Assembly: GCA_014763835.1 (NCBI GenBank)
Contig: JACXUQ010000042.1
Location: 1 to 11,697 of the forward strand
Source of the DNA: Thiotrichales bacterium
Lineage (GTDB): Bacteria; Pseudomonadota; Gammaproteobacteria; Thiomicrospirales; Thiomicrospiraceae
Length of the DNA: 11,697 bases
Reading direction: 5' to 3'
Notes under the pieces: model-generated
Seen by the model: only the letters and a program-made list of their open reading frames with translations
Databases searched by the model: none
Told to the model about the DNA's origin: nothing
Made by a program: the position numbers and the translations under genes
Part shown: piece by piece, positions 1-6,954 of the stretch
Numbering within the stretch: position 1 is the stretch's first letter
How the letters are laid out: every line of letters starts with the position of its first letter

Positions 1-2
1 AT

Positions 3-194
3 AACACGCATTGGCAGCTGCGCCTCAAACCCAAAGCGCAGTCACCATTGAATGCCAGCCAGATCGTGGTCAGCGGGGTTTATAAATCTCAACAGGCCGG
101 GGTGGAGCGCATTCGTCTGGAAATGCGCCAGGGTGATTGGCGCGAGTTCAGCCTTTTGCCGGCCTCTGCTGCCATAACCGGACGCAAACCTTGA
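3..194 (+). CDS. LolA-like outer-membrane lipoprotein carrier, C-terminal part (ApeL-like)
   Basis: This is a partial gene whose start lies left of the window. The frame beginning at base 3 reads 63 residues (from NTHWQLRLKPK to AITGRKP) to a TGA at 192-194. The alternating hydrophobic/polar pattern (WQLRLKP, QIVVSG, RIRLEMRQGDWREF) suits the closing beta strands of a LolA/LolB-type half-barrel. Aryl polyene clusters regularly encode such a carrier (ApeL) next to an MMPL exporter, which is the arrangement here. The stop codon overlaps the ATG of the exporter gene by one base (TGATG), so the two are probably translationally coupled. A periplasmic carrier role for the polyene lipid is inferred from the family. 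The identification rests on a short C-terminal piece plus context. Confidence 0.6.
   Translation, partial: NTHWQLRLKPKAQSPLNASQIVVSGVYKSQQAGVERIRLEMRQGDWREFSLLPASAAITGRKP
91..102 (+). repeat. AACAGGCCGG dispersed motif, copy 1
   Basis: Core AACAGGCCGGGG, preceded by AAATCTC. It lies in the LolA-like gene in sense orientation, read as Q-Q-A-G. Confidence 0.7.
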
Positions 195-2509
195 TGGCCT
201 CGCCGCTTTCAGCAAACGCGCGTTATGTCTTGCTAGTGCTGATGATTTTGCTTTCGGCATGGCTGGCGGCCTGGAGCCTGCCTAAAATCACGCTGCAAAA
301 CCACCTCACCGCTTTTTTTCCCGCTCCGCAGACGGCAGAGCAGGCGCTGTTACAATCCACCTTAAAAGAGGCGTTATCGCAAGATCAGCGGCAGCAACCG
401 CTGATGCTGGCATTGCGCCTGCCAAACCCAGCTGACACGGCCGCGCTACTCCAGGCTGGCAATCAACTCAAAGCCTTATTGCAAGCCGACACGTCGGTTG
501 CCCAGGTTGAAAATCAGCCACCGACGCTGTTGGCTGCGCAAACGGACGGGTTGCTGCGTTATCGCTACCTGCTGGCGTCGGCCGATTTCAGCGAATCGGC
601 GTTGCAGGCGGCCTTGCAAACCCTCTGGCAGGCTTGGCAGTTGGGAATTGTCCCGGATAAGACGCAGGCCTTGGCCGATCCCACGCAACAGTGGTTGCGT
701 TATATCGGGCAGATGCAATCGCAAACACAGATCGCCGTGCATGACGGTTACTGGCTCGCCGAAGATGAGCAGGGGGCAGCGGCACTGCTGTTAGTCAATT
801 TGCAGGCGGACGAGCAGGCGGCGGCGCATTTTTGGGCGGCTTTGCAGACGATACAAGCGCAACAGCCGCAATGGCGAATTGAGGCCTCCAGCCCGACGCT
901 GATTGCCTGGCAGGCACGGCAGACAATCCAGACCAGCATTCAGCAGCTGTCGATTTTGGCGAGTGTCATGGTGCTGCTGTTTTTGGCGTGGAGGTTGCGT
1001 AAACCGCTCTGGGTGGCGTTGAGTTTTGTGCCCCTGGCGATCGGTTCGCTGTTGGCGGTGTTGGCGGTACAGTGGCTGTTCGGTTTTGTGGAAGCGCTGG
1101 CGCTGGCGCTGGGTGTCGTGCTGATCGGCGTGGCGGTGGATTACCCCATTCACGCCTTCAGTGCGCGGCGTGATGGGCCCGCGGCCGAAAAACACGCCTG
1201 GCCGTTGATCCGGCTCGGTGCGCTGACCACGGCGGCCGGATTTGTAACCCTGTTTGTGCTGGATATTGACGGCCTGCGGCAGATGGCGGTGTTTGCCATC
1301 AGCGGCATATTGAGCGCTGTGGGGGTTACCCGTGTCTTGTTGTGGGTTTTGCCGTCCACCAGAACAGCTGAAATGGTGGGGCAAACAGCTCAAATAACGA
1401 CGCGCATTGGGGCTTATGGCCATTGGCTATTGCTGGCAGGATTGGTTCTGGCCGCCTGGCCGTTAGGCCAAAAGTGGCTGTGGCAGGACGACCTGGCGAG
1501 TTTAAGCCCGGTGCCGCAAAGTCTGTTACAGCAGGACGGCGAGTTACGCCGGCACTTTCAGCAGGCTGAGGCCGGGCAGTTCCTGCTGGTGAGCGCACCG
1601 GATGTCGAAACCCTGTTGCAGCGTCAGGAAGCGCTGCTACCCGGCCTGTTGAGTTTGCAGCAGCAAGGTCTGATTGCGGGCAAAACGATGCTCGCCGATC
1701 TGCTGCCAAGCCAGACGTTGCAGCGCAAACGCCAAGATGCTCTGCCGGCGGAGGCCGTCTTGCAGCCGACTTTGCTTGTGGCGGCGCAGCAGGCGGGAAC
1801 GCCGTTTCAGGCAAAGCATTTTGCCGGCTTTATCGCCGAGGTTGAACAGAGCAAGCGCTTGCCGTTGCTCGATTTGAAGGGGTTTGAAGCCCAGGCCTCC
1901 GGTTGGCAGACAGCATTAGCCGACCAGCTACTGACGCAGCAAAGCGCTGGCGTGGTCGGTAAAATTCTGTTGCGGCAGGTGGCCGATAAGGACAGCGTGC
2001 GCACCTGGGCACACGCCCAGGGTCTGGTCTGGTTCGATCAGCGCGAGTTTGTGGCTCAGTCGGTGAGTGTACTGCGCACGCAGCTGTTGCAGGTGTTGGG
2101 AGCTTTTCTGGTGGTGATGCTGTTGGTTTTATGGGCGGTCAAGGCGCAAAGCCTCTCCTGGAAGCGCGCGTTCACCCCGGCCTGTTCACTTTTAATGCCG
2201 GTCGTTTTGGGCTTGGTCTTTACCTATGCGGTTTTACTGGCGTTGGGGCAGGTGTTGACGGTGTTTCACCTGTTGGCGAGCCTGTTGTTGATCGGCATTG
2301 GCTTGGATTACAGCCTGTTCGCGCAGGGGGCCCGCAACGACAAGCAGCCTAAATATCTCCGTTCCGTGCATGCCGCGCTGCTGACGACGCTGCTGTCGTT
2401 CGGTTTTCTGCTGTTGACGCCAATTCCAATCTTGGTTGCAATCGGCCAGGTGATGGTGGTCGGCGTGCTGTCGATATATGTGAGCGCACGCCTGTATTTC
2501 AAAGTGTGA
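194..2509 (+). CDS. MMPL/RND-family exporter of the aryl polyene cluster (ApeM-like)
   Basis: A complete 771-residue inner-membrane protein with the duplicated RND/MMPL layout. There is one N-terminal membrane segment (about residues 11-28) and a large periplasmic domain. A bundle of membrane segments follows with GVAVDYPIHAF (Asp316), then a short amphipathic link, a second periplasmic domain, and a second bundle with GIGLDYSLFAQ (Asp705). The paired Asp-containing helices match the proton-relay position of RND/MMPL transporters. In aryl polyene clusters this protein (ApeM) is thought to export the finished lipid across the inner membrane, working with the LolA-like carrier encoded just upstream. 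I chose the ATG at 194, which overlaps the preceding stop by one base. A TTG 19 codons earlier would only add an unlikely polar extension. The gene ends 6 bp from the convergent halogenase-like gene, and no terminator is visible between them. Confidence 0.85.
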   Translation: MASPLSANARYVLLVLMILLSAWLAAWSLPKITLQNHLTAFFPAPQTAEQALLQSTLKEALSQDQRQQPLMLALRLPNPADTAALLQAGNQLKALLQADTSVAQVENQPPTLLAAQTDGLLRYRYLLASADFSESALQAALQTLWQAWQLGIVPDKTQALADPTQQWLRYIGQMQSQTQIAVHDGYWLAEDEQGAAALLLVNLQADEQAAAHFWAALQTIQAQQPQWRIEASSPTLIAWQARQTIQTSIQQLSILASVMVLLFLAWRLRKPLWVALSFVPLAIGSLLAVLAVQWLFGFVEALALALGVVLIGVAVDYPIHAFSARRDGPAAEKHAWPLIRLGALTTAAGFVTLFVLDIDGLRQMAVFAISGILSAVGVTRVLLWVLPSTRTAEMVGQTAQITTRIGAYGHWLLLAGLVLAAWPLGQKWLWQDDLASLSPVPQSLLQQDGELRRHFQQAEAGQFLLVSAPDVETLLQRQEALLPGLLSLQQQGLIAGKTMLADLLPSQTLQRKRQDALPAEAVLQPTLLVAAQQAGTPFQAKHFAGFIAEVEQSKRLPLLDLKGFEAQASGWQTALADQLLTQQSAGVVGKILLRQVADKDSVRTWAHAQGLVWFDQREFVAQSVSVLRTQLLQVLGAFLVVMLLVLWAVKAQSLSWKRAFTPACSLLMPVVLGLVFTYAVLLALGQVLTVFHLLASLLLIGIGLDYSLFAQGARNDKQPKYLRSVHAALLTTLLSFGFLLLTPIPILVAIGQVMVVGVLSIYVSARLYFKV
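1639..1650 (-). repeat. AACAGGCCGG dispersed motif, copy 2
   Basis: Full 12-mer AACAGGCCGGGT, preceded by CAAACTC. It lies antisense in the exporter gene, where the coding strand reads P-G-L-L-S. Confidence 0.75.
2175..2186 (-). repeat. AACAGGCCGG dispersed motif, copy 3
   Basis: AACAGGCCGGGG, preceded by AAAAGTG. It is antisense in the exporter gene but in a different reading frame from copy 2 (T-P-A-C-S-L). Confidence 0.7.
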
Positions 2510-2515
2510 GTGGCC

Positions 2516-3733
2516 TTATCTGGCCTCGATAATGGACACCAGCGTATCGACCGCGCGGCCGCTGTTTTTGACGAAGAAGTTCTGCGGGTTCCAGACGTAG
2601 CCGCTCAGCACCGAGGTGATCGACTGCTTGATGCGCGGTTCCTTGTCATCGGCAAAAAAGATGGTTTGCAAGCGGCCGTTATACCAGGCGGTGACGAATT
2701 CGCGGAAGACATTGATGCCGCGCAGCATATAGTCTTCGTATTCGACCTGCCAATCCACGTTTTCGCCGTTGAGTTGTTTGATGGTCAAATCGGCAGCCAC
2801 CGAACCCGATTCCAGCGCCAGCGTCACGCCGGAGCTGAACACCGGGTCGAGGAATTCCGATGCGTTGCCCACCAGTACAAAATTCTCGCCGTAGAGTTTT
2901 TTCACTGCGGCTGAATAACCGCTTAAAAAACCGACGTCATTGATCTTCTTGGCCTGCGCGTAACGTGCTTTGGCGGCAGGGGTGGTGTCGATAATGTGAT
3001 CCCAGAATTCCGTTTCAGTCATGTTTTTGGATTGGAAGAACTCTTCGGTACAGACCACGCCGACCGAGGTGATGCCGTCGTTGAACGGGATGTTCCAGAT
3101 CCAGGCGTCGTTGTCACCGTGAATATCCACGTAAATGTAGCCATCGGTGCCGTCGGTGGGGCGGATGTCGCCTGCCACGCGGCAGAAAGTCGCACGGCGC
3201 AGCGCCAGTTTGGGCCTGCTCTCCAAATCGAGCAGACGAGGCAAAACACGGCCGTAACCGGAGGCGTCGATGACCTTTTTGGCCTGATAGGTTTCCACGT
3301 CACCCTGTTTGGTTCTGACCGTGACGATATTCGCCTTCGGGTCGTAAGCGATGACTTCCGACTCGAATTCCACGTCCACGCCTTTGCGTTCGGCGTCTTT
3401 GAGCAGTTCGTGGTCAAACAGTTCGCGCTTCACCTGGAACGAGCTGTTATGCGCTTCGCCCAGGTTGTCGGCAAAATGGTAGATTTCAAATTCGCCCGGT
3501 TTCTGGAAGGCCACGCCGCCTTTGAACTGGAAACCGGCTTTTTCGATGCTCTCCAACATATTCGCTTCGGCCAGAAGCTGGTTGCAGCGCGGTAGCAATG
3601 ATTCGCCGATGACAAAACGCGGAAAAGTCTGACGCTCGACCAGTTTGACGTTGAATCCGGTTTGAACCAGTTTGGCGCCGGCAATCGAACCGGCAGGGCC
3701 GCCGCCGATAATAAAGACATCGCAGTGTTTCAA
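2516..3733 (-). CDS. Flavin-dependent halogenase-like oxidoreductase
   Basis: A 405-residue flavoprotein. The FAD-binding Rossmann motif IIGGGPAG is at residues 8-15, followed by GESLLPR (43-49) typical of the halogenase/phenol-halogenase branch. The signature WIWNIP (211-216) fits WxWxIP exactly, which separates flavin halogenases from monooxygenases. FLDPVFSSG (294-302) fits the second halogenase motif FxxPxxSxG. Lys71 in FKGGVAF sits where tryptophan halogenases place their catalytic lysine. Such enzymes halogenate activated aromatic substrates using reduced flavin, oxygen and halide. In an aryl polyene cluster the natural substrate would be the aryl head group, as with brominated xanthomonadins (inference). 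Translation probably starts at TTG 3733: an AAGGA ribosome-binding site lies just upstream, the TTG overlaps the glycosyltransferase stop (TTGA), and the FAD motif begins at residue 8. It could instead be a hydroxylase or reductase of the same superfamily. Confidence 0.8.
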   Translation of the reverse strand: MKHCDVFIIGGGPAGSIAGAKLVQTGFNVKLVERQTFPRFVIGESLLPRCNQLLAEANMLESIEKAGFQFKGGVAFQKPGEFEIYHFADNLGEAHNSSFQVKRELFDHELLKDAERKGVDVEFESEVIAYDPKANIVTVRTKQGDVETYQAKKVIDASGYGRVLPRLLDLESRPKLALRRATFCRVAGDIRPTDGTDGYIYVDIHGDNDAWIWNIPFNDGITSVGVVCTEEFFQSKNMTETEFWDHIIDTTPAAKARYAQAKKINDVGFLSGYSAAVKKLYGENFVLVGNASEFLDPVFSSGVTLALESGSVAADLTIKQLNGENVDWQVEYEDYMLRGINVFREFVTAWYNGRLQTIFFADDKEPRIKQSITSVLSGYVWNPQNFFVKNSGRAVDTLVSIIEAR

Positions 3734-4512
3734 AGTGTTTCCTTCGTTGTGGAGGAGATGAAAATGTTGGGTTTATGCGTTAAAGATCTGAACAGGCCGG
3801 GTAGGTAGAGGCCTTTTTTAAGCAGTTTTCTGGCCACCATCAGGGTGATCTGGGTAATGTCAAACCCCGGACGGAAATGGCTGGGGCGACGCTGTTCGGG
3901 GTAGCTGGAGGCGATCGGTACAAAGACAAAATCGAATCCTTCGCGCGCCGCTTCGATGAGCACTTCGCTCTCAAATACAAAGCCGGAACGACGGTGCGGG
4001 CGGATGGAGAGCCTTTCGAGCAGGGCAAACGGATAGAGCCTAAAGCCGGATTGGCTGTCGGCAATCGGTTTGCCGGCCGCCCAGCTCACCCAGAAGTCGG
4101 CGATTTTATTGGCCATCAAGCGCGCTTTAGGGGCGTTCTCGCGGTTCTGGAGGCGTGCTGCGACCACCAGATGGTGTGGATGTTGCGCATAAGCGTCCTG
4201 CAATTGCGGGATATTGTGGGGATCGTGCTGGCCGTCGCCGTCGAGGGTGATGGCGTAGTCCACATTAAGCTGGCGGGCTTTTGTAAAACCCGATTGCAGC
4301 GCGGCGGCCTTGCCCTGATTTTGGGTGTGTTCAATGAGGATGGCGGCCGTTTGCTGCACGATTTGCGCGGTGGCATCCTGCGAGGCGTCGTTGACCACAA
4401 TCACATGCGGCGTGTGTTGCAAGGCGTTTTTCACCACCTCGCGAATCGTTTGGGCTTCATTGTATGCGGGGATAATAATCGCAAAGTGGTTGGCAGAGAG
4501 CGGTTGAGTCAT
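3730..4512 (-). CDS. Family 2 glycosyltransferase (DPM1/dolichol-phosphate-mannose-synthase-like)
   Basis: A 260-residue GT-A-fold glycosyltransferase. Visible motifs are IIIPAYNEA (12-20), VNDASQD (40-46) and the metal/sugar-nucleotide site DGDGQHDP (91-98). Further on come DSQSGFRLY (152-160) and the ESEVLIEA segment (181-188). There is no C-terminal multi-helix membrane domain, so this is a soluble or peripheral enzyme of the polyprenyl-phosphate-sugar type. In aryl polyene and related pigment clusters such enzymes are found beside the lipid-building genes and probably attach or supply a sugar; the substrate is not evident. I start it at the ATG 4512, one base after the TAA of the DUF218 gene, because the conserved domain begins 11 residues later. 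The longer frame to 4608 would overlap the upstream gene and reads as non-conserved sequence. The 3' end overlaps the halogenase-like gene by 4 bp. Confidence 0.85.
   Translation of the reverse strand: MTQPLSANHFAIIIPAYNEAQTIREVVKNALQHTPHVIVVNDASQDATAQIVQQTAAILIEHTQNQGKAAALQSGFTKARQLNVDYAITLDGDGQHDPHNIPQLQDAYAQHPHHLVVAARLQNRENAPKARLMANKIADFWVSWAAGKPIADSQSGFRLYPFALLERLSIRPHRRSGFVFESEVLIEAAREGFDFVFVPIASSYPEQRRPSHFRPGFDITQITLMVARKLLKKGLYLPGLFRSLTHKPNIFISSTTKETL
3791..3802 (+). repeat. AACAGGCCGG dispersed motif, copy 4
   Basis: Full 12-mer AACAGGCCGGGT, preceded by AGATCTG. It lies antisense near the 3' end of the glycosyltransferase gene (P-G-L-F). Confidence 0.7.
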
Positions 4513-4513
4513 G

Positions 4514-5200
4514 TTAGTGAATCTTGTTGAGCATGCGTTGGTTATTGAGCAGTTTGCTGATAAATGCGCCGGTATGGTACCAGTGGACAAAGAAGCCTTC
4601 CAGCGCAATCTTGAGAAGATTGCTCGCAGTGGCTTGCCAGTGTGCTTCGGCGGCGACGGGAAGCGGGTTCAATCCCAGCCCCTTGGCCATGACCATGCAG
4701 CGGTGCAGATGGTAGCGGTTGCTGATGAGTGCAACCGGTAAAGTGCGTTCAGGCAGATAATCACGCGCCTGCTTAAGGTTTTCGAGCGTATTGCGCGAGG
4801 CCTCTTCGAGGAGTAGATAAGGTTGTAAGTTGGGATCGCTGATCAGCAAATAGTCTTCAGCCGCTTGTGCTTCCGTGACATTATTGCTGCCCGTTTTTCC
4901 GCCTAATAAAAAGATGGATTGTGGGACAGGCACCTCTTTGGTCAAGCGTAAAATCCTTTGCAGGCGCTGTTGAAAATCGGCGTCGGGCAGGTCGTTCTGC
5001 AGTTGTTTGCCAAACACAATCCAGGCGTGCATGAAAGTTGGCGGTTGCGCCGGGGCGTGCCGCGCGGTGTGAACGATTTGCAGGACTCTCCACAGCCAGA
5101 AGAGGCCGCCGGAGAGCACAAGACTCAACACCGCCAGAATCAGCATTATCAAGCCGTCCCGGTCGGTGTTTTGTTGCGAAGCGCTTGAGGTTAAGCGCAC
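4514..5200 (-). CDS. DUF218 (YdcF/SanA/ElyC-like) membrane-anchored protein
   Basis: A 228-residue protein with one strong N-terminal membrane segment (about residues 17-41), then an alpha/beta domain with DUF218 landmarks. These are AWIVFGKQL near 59-67, a Gly-rich FLLGGKTG (97-104), the family hallmark EEASRNTLENL (132-142), and ALISNRYHLHRCMVMAKGLGL (157-177). Family members such as E. coli ElyC and SanA act at the cell envelope, but their chemistry is poorly defined. A role here in processing or translocating a lipid-linked intermediate is only a guess from the neighbouring glycosyltransferase. The GTG at 5200 lies 7 bases after the lipoprotein stop. An ATG at 5146 (residue 19 of this numbering) would still keep most of the membrane anchor, so the start is uncertain. 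The gene is one base from the glycosyltransferase start, indicating one operon. Confidence 0.75.
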   Translation of the reverse strand: MRLTSSASQQNTDRDGLIMLILAVLSLVLSGGLFWLWRVLQIVHTARHAPAQPPTFMHAWIVFGKQLQNDLPDADFQQRLQRILRLTKEVPVPQSIFLLGGKTGSNNVTEAQAAEDYLLISDPNLQPYLLLEEASRNTLENLKQARDYLPERTLPVALISNRYHLHRCMVMAKGLGLNPLPVAAEAHWQATASNLLKIALEGFFVHWYHTGAFISKLLNNQRMLNKIH

Positions 5201-5207
5201 CCGCTGC

Positions 5208-5606
5208 TTACATGCCGCTTAGTTGAACTTGAATGCGGTTGTTCAGATTCTGCATCCAGCCGTTGTAGTTTTTGTGGATTGTGCCTTTTTCAGCGTCGTA
5301 ATCCAGATTGACGCTGTTCTTGTAGATCAGGCTGTAAGAGGTGGTGGAGTAGGGGATGGAAATAACCGCCTGGTGGCTACGCAGATTCAAGGTGCCTTTG
5401 AGTTTGTCACCGTCTTCGCTGATGATCCACCCCAAGTTGGCGCCAGCCCGACGGATGGCCTGTTTGACCTGCTCGGCTGACTTGATGTTGGTTGGAACCG
5501 GCTGCGCTTCATAGTTTTGCACCGGCGCGGCACCGCAGCCCACCAATGTCAATGTGAACGCGACCAGGGCCGCCGCAAAAGTGCTTTTTAGAACTGCTGC
5601 TTTCAT
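5208..5606 (-). CDS. Small conserved lipoprotein of unknown function
   Basis: A 132-residue protein with a lipoprotein signal peptide: Lys-containing n-region, hydrophobic stretch to residue 21, and lipobox LVGC with the acylated cysteine at position 24. The residue after it is Gly rather than Asp, which favours sorting to the outer membrane. The mature part contains AIRRAGANLGW, GTLNLRSHQAVISIPY, YSLIYKNSVNLDYD and IHKNYNGWMQNLNNRI. I recognise this as a conserved unnamed proteobacterial lipoprotein pattern, but I know of no assigned function. The ATG at 5606 has a good AAAGGA ribosome-binding site about 8 bases upstream and begins the signal peptide exactly; the longer frame to 5702 would bury it. 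It is the first gene of the lipoprotein-DUF218-glycosyltransferase-halogenase unit. Confidence 0.75.
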   Translation of the reverse strand: MKAAVLKSTFAAALVAFTLTLVGCGAAPVQNYEAQPVPTNIKSAEQVKQAIRRAGANLGWIISEDGDKLKGTLNLRSHQAVISIPYSTTSYSLIYKNSVNLDYDAEKGTIHKNYNGWMQNLNNRIQVQLSGM

Positions 5607-5637
5607 TGTATTTTCCTTTGGTTGTGTGAAAAAGCGA

Positions 5638-5649
5638 TGATTTAAATCA
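5638..5649. promoter_or_regulatory. Perfect 12-bp palindrome upstream of the lipoprotein operon
   Basis: TGATTTAAATCA is a perfect palindrome 31 bp upstream of the lipoprotein ATG, in the 162-bp gap after the ketoreductase gene. Its TGAT-N4-ATCA core resembles the half-sites of FNR/Anr-type regulators (full consensus TTGAT-N4-ATCAA; outer bases differ here). A weak promoter-like pair can be drawn over it, with the palindrome covering the -10, which would suit an operator. The rest of this gap is AT-rich and shows no gene or clear terminator. Confidence 0.25.
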
Positions 5650-5768
5650 GTTAAGATCGCCGACGTCGATTTAATGGATGGATAAACGTAGTTTTTGCGC
5701 ATAAGTTACTATAAAAAAGCAGACTTGAAAAGCCTGGAATACGATATTTTATCGGTAGGATAAAGGGG

Positions 5769-6491
5769 TTAGGCCATGCCGCCATTGACCTGAATCACCT
5801 GACTGGTGATATAAGCGGCTTTGTCGGACGCCAGAAAACTCACCGCATGGGCGACTTCTTCAGGTGTGCCGGCGCGTTGTGCCGGCACCATCTGCTTGAT
5901 GGCTTCGGGGCTGAACACGTCCTCGGTCATATTGCCAGTAATAATGCCGGGGGCGACCACATTCACGGTGATTTTACGTGAGGCGAGCTCCAAGGCCAGC
6001 GACTTGCTGGCGCCGATCAGCCCCGCTTTGGCGGCGGCGTAGTTGGTCTGGCCGCGGTTGCCCATGACCCCGGCGATGGAGGCGATATTGATAATGCGGC
6101 CCCAGCGTGTTCGGGTCATCGGCAGCAACAGCGGCTGGGTGACATTGAAAAAGCCGTTCAGCGAAACATCAATCACGCTTTGCCACTGTGCATGCGTCAT
6201 GCCGGCCATGACCGCATCGTCGTGGATGCCGGCGTTATTGACAATGACCTGAATCGGACCCTCTTGCAGCAAAGTTTCCAACGCGGCTTGAGTGGCGGCG
6301 GCATCGGTTACATCAAACTGCACCGCCTGTGCTGCATGGCCTTGTGTCAGCAGGTCGTTGACAACCGCCTGGGCTTTCTCAAGCTGGCGATTGGCATGGA
6401 CGATAACGGCATAGCCGTCAGCGGCCAACTGGGCGGCAATGGCGGCGCCGATATCGCCGCTGCCGCCGGTAATTAAAGCGCGTTTACGCAT
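5769..6491 (-). CDS. 3-oxoacyl-ACP reductase, FabG-type SDR (ApeQ-like)
   Basis: A 240-residue short-chain dehydrogenase/reductase of standard FabG length. It has the NADPH-binding TGGSGDIG (residues 8-15), NNAG (85-88) and the full catalytic tetrad Asn112, Ser138, Tyr151 and Lys155. The tetrad falls at the same numbers as in E. coli FabG. The C-terminus GGMA is typical of the family. It reduces the 3-keto group of the ACP-bound polyene intermediate with NADPH. In aryl polyene clusters this is the ApeQ ketoreductase, and its place directly after chain-length-factor and dehydratase genes supports that over housekeeping FabG. The start ATG at 6491 lies inside the dehydratase gene's last codons (8-bp overlap). 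It is the last gene of this operon in the window; an ApeR ketosynthase, which follows ApeQ in E. coli, is not found downstream. Confidence 0.88.
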   Translation of the reverse strand: MRKRALITGGSGDIGAAIAAQLAADGYAVIVHANRQLEKAQAVVNDLLTQGHAAQAVQFDVTDAAATQAALETLLQEGPIQVIVNNAGIHDDAVMAGMTHAQWQSVIDVSLNGFFNVTQPLLLPMTRTRWGRIINIASIAGVMGNRGQTNYAAAKAGLIGASKSLALELASRKITVNVVAPGIITGNMTEDVFSPEAIKQMVPAQRAGTPEEVAHAVSFLASDKAAYITSQVIQVNGGMA

Positions 6492-6954
6492 GAGCCTCTC
6501 CGGTTTCAGTTTGAGGATGGATAATCATCGCCCGGCCGCTGCAGAGCGACTGTTGCTGGTCGTCATAAATTCGGAACTGATAGAGCTTGCCGCTGTCGTC
6601 CGCCATGAGCTGTTCGGCTTCGCCAGACAGGTAAGGTGTATGCAGAGCGTTCATTGCAAACTCGTCGAACTGCACCTGACGCACGCTGGCCAGATAGCCG
6701 ATTTTAGGCGGGTTTGCCGTTGCCGGTAAACTCAACAGGCCGCCGTGCACCGCCACCAGTTGCGCGCCGAATTCAATCAGGTGCAGGCGCGAGAGTGCGC
6801 CGTTTTCCTTTAAGGGGTGGTCAGGCAGCAGATGGCGTGCGGTGCGGCAGTGAATCTGTTGCTCGTCAAACGCCAGCACGCTGTCCCACAGACACATGCC
6901 GCCTTTGTGGGGAATGAGTGCCTCAATCTGCGCAAAATCGTACAGAACGCTCAC
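6484..6954 (-). CDS. 3-hydroxyacyl-ACP dehydratase, hotdog fold (ApeP-like)
   Basis: A 156-residue hotdog-fold protein. The segment IPHKGGMCLWD (14-24) carries the catalytic His16, as in the FabZ/ApeP PHR/PHK motif. HLIEFGAQLVAVHGG (58-72) on the central helix carries the likely catalytic Glu61. GYLASVRQVQFDEF (87-100) is the matching strand. The enzyme would remove water from the 3-hydroxyacyl-ACP to form the conjugated double bonds of the polyene. In studied aryl polyene systems ApeP pairs with a second hotdog protein, ApeI; no ApeI-like gene is in this window. It starts at GTG 6954, whose bases overlap the stop of the chain-length-factor gene (GTGA), and it overlaps the ketoreductase gene by 8 bp at its end. 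Confidence 0.85.
   Translation of the reverse strand: MSVLYDFAQIEALIPHKGGMCLWDSVLAFDEQQIHCRTARHLLPDHPLKENGALSRLHLIEFGAQLVAVHGGLLSLPATANPPKIGYLASVRQVQFDEFAMNALHTPYLSGEAEQLMADDSGKLYQFRIYDDQQQSLCSGRAMIIHPQTETGEAHA
6734..6745 (+). repeat. AACAGGCCGG dispersed motif, degenerate copy
   Basis: AACAGGCCGCCG, matching the core at 9 of 10 positions and keeping the flank GTAAACTC. It lies antisense in the dehydratase gene (G-G-L-L-S-L). Confidence 0.5.

Noticed and set aside
137..193. TTG start extending the exporter by 19 residues
   Set aside because: The extension is translated from the LolA-like gene in another frame. The ATG at 194 with TGATG coupling leads straight into the first membrane segment.
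791..1423. A 210-codon minus-strand open frame opposite the exporter gene
   Set aside because: It is Gln/Arg/His-rich and low in hydrophobic core, and it lies wholly over a well-supported transporter. It is a shadow frame.
2996..3595. A 199-codon plus-strand open frame opposite the halogenase-like gene
   Set aside because: It overlaps the conserved FAD and WxWxIP coding region and shows only composition-driven repeats of Asp/Val/His.
3877..4530. A 217-codon plus-strand open frame opposite the glycosyltransferase
   Set aside because: The opposite strand carries all GT2 motifs in frame; this product has none.
5742..5754. Hairpin CGATA-TTT-TATCG after the ketoreductase gene, considered as a terminator
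   Set aside because: The stem is only five AT-rich pairs with no adjacent T-run, too weak to call.
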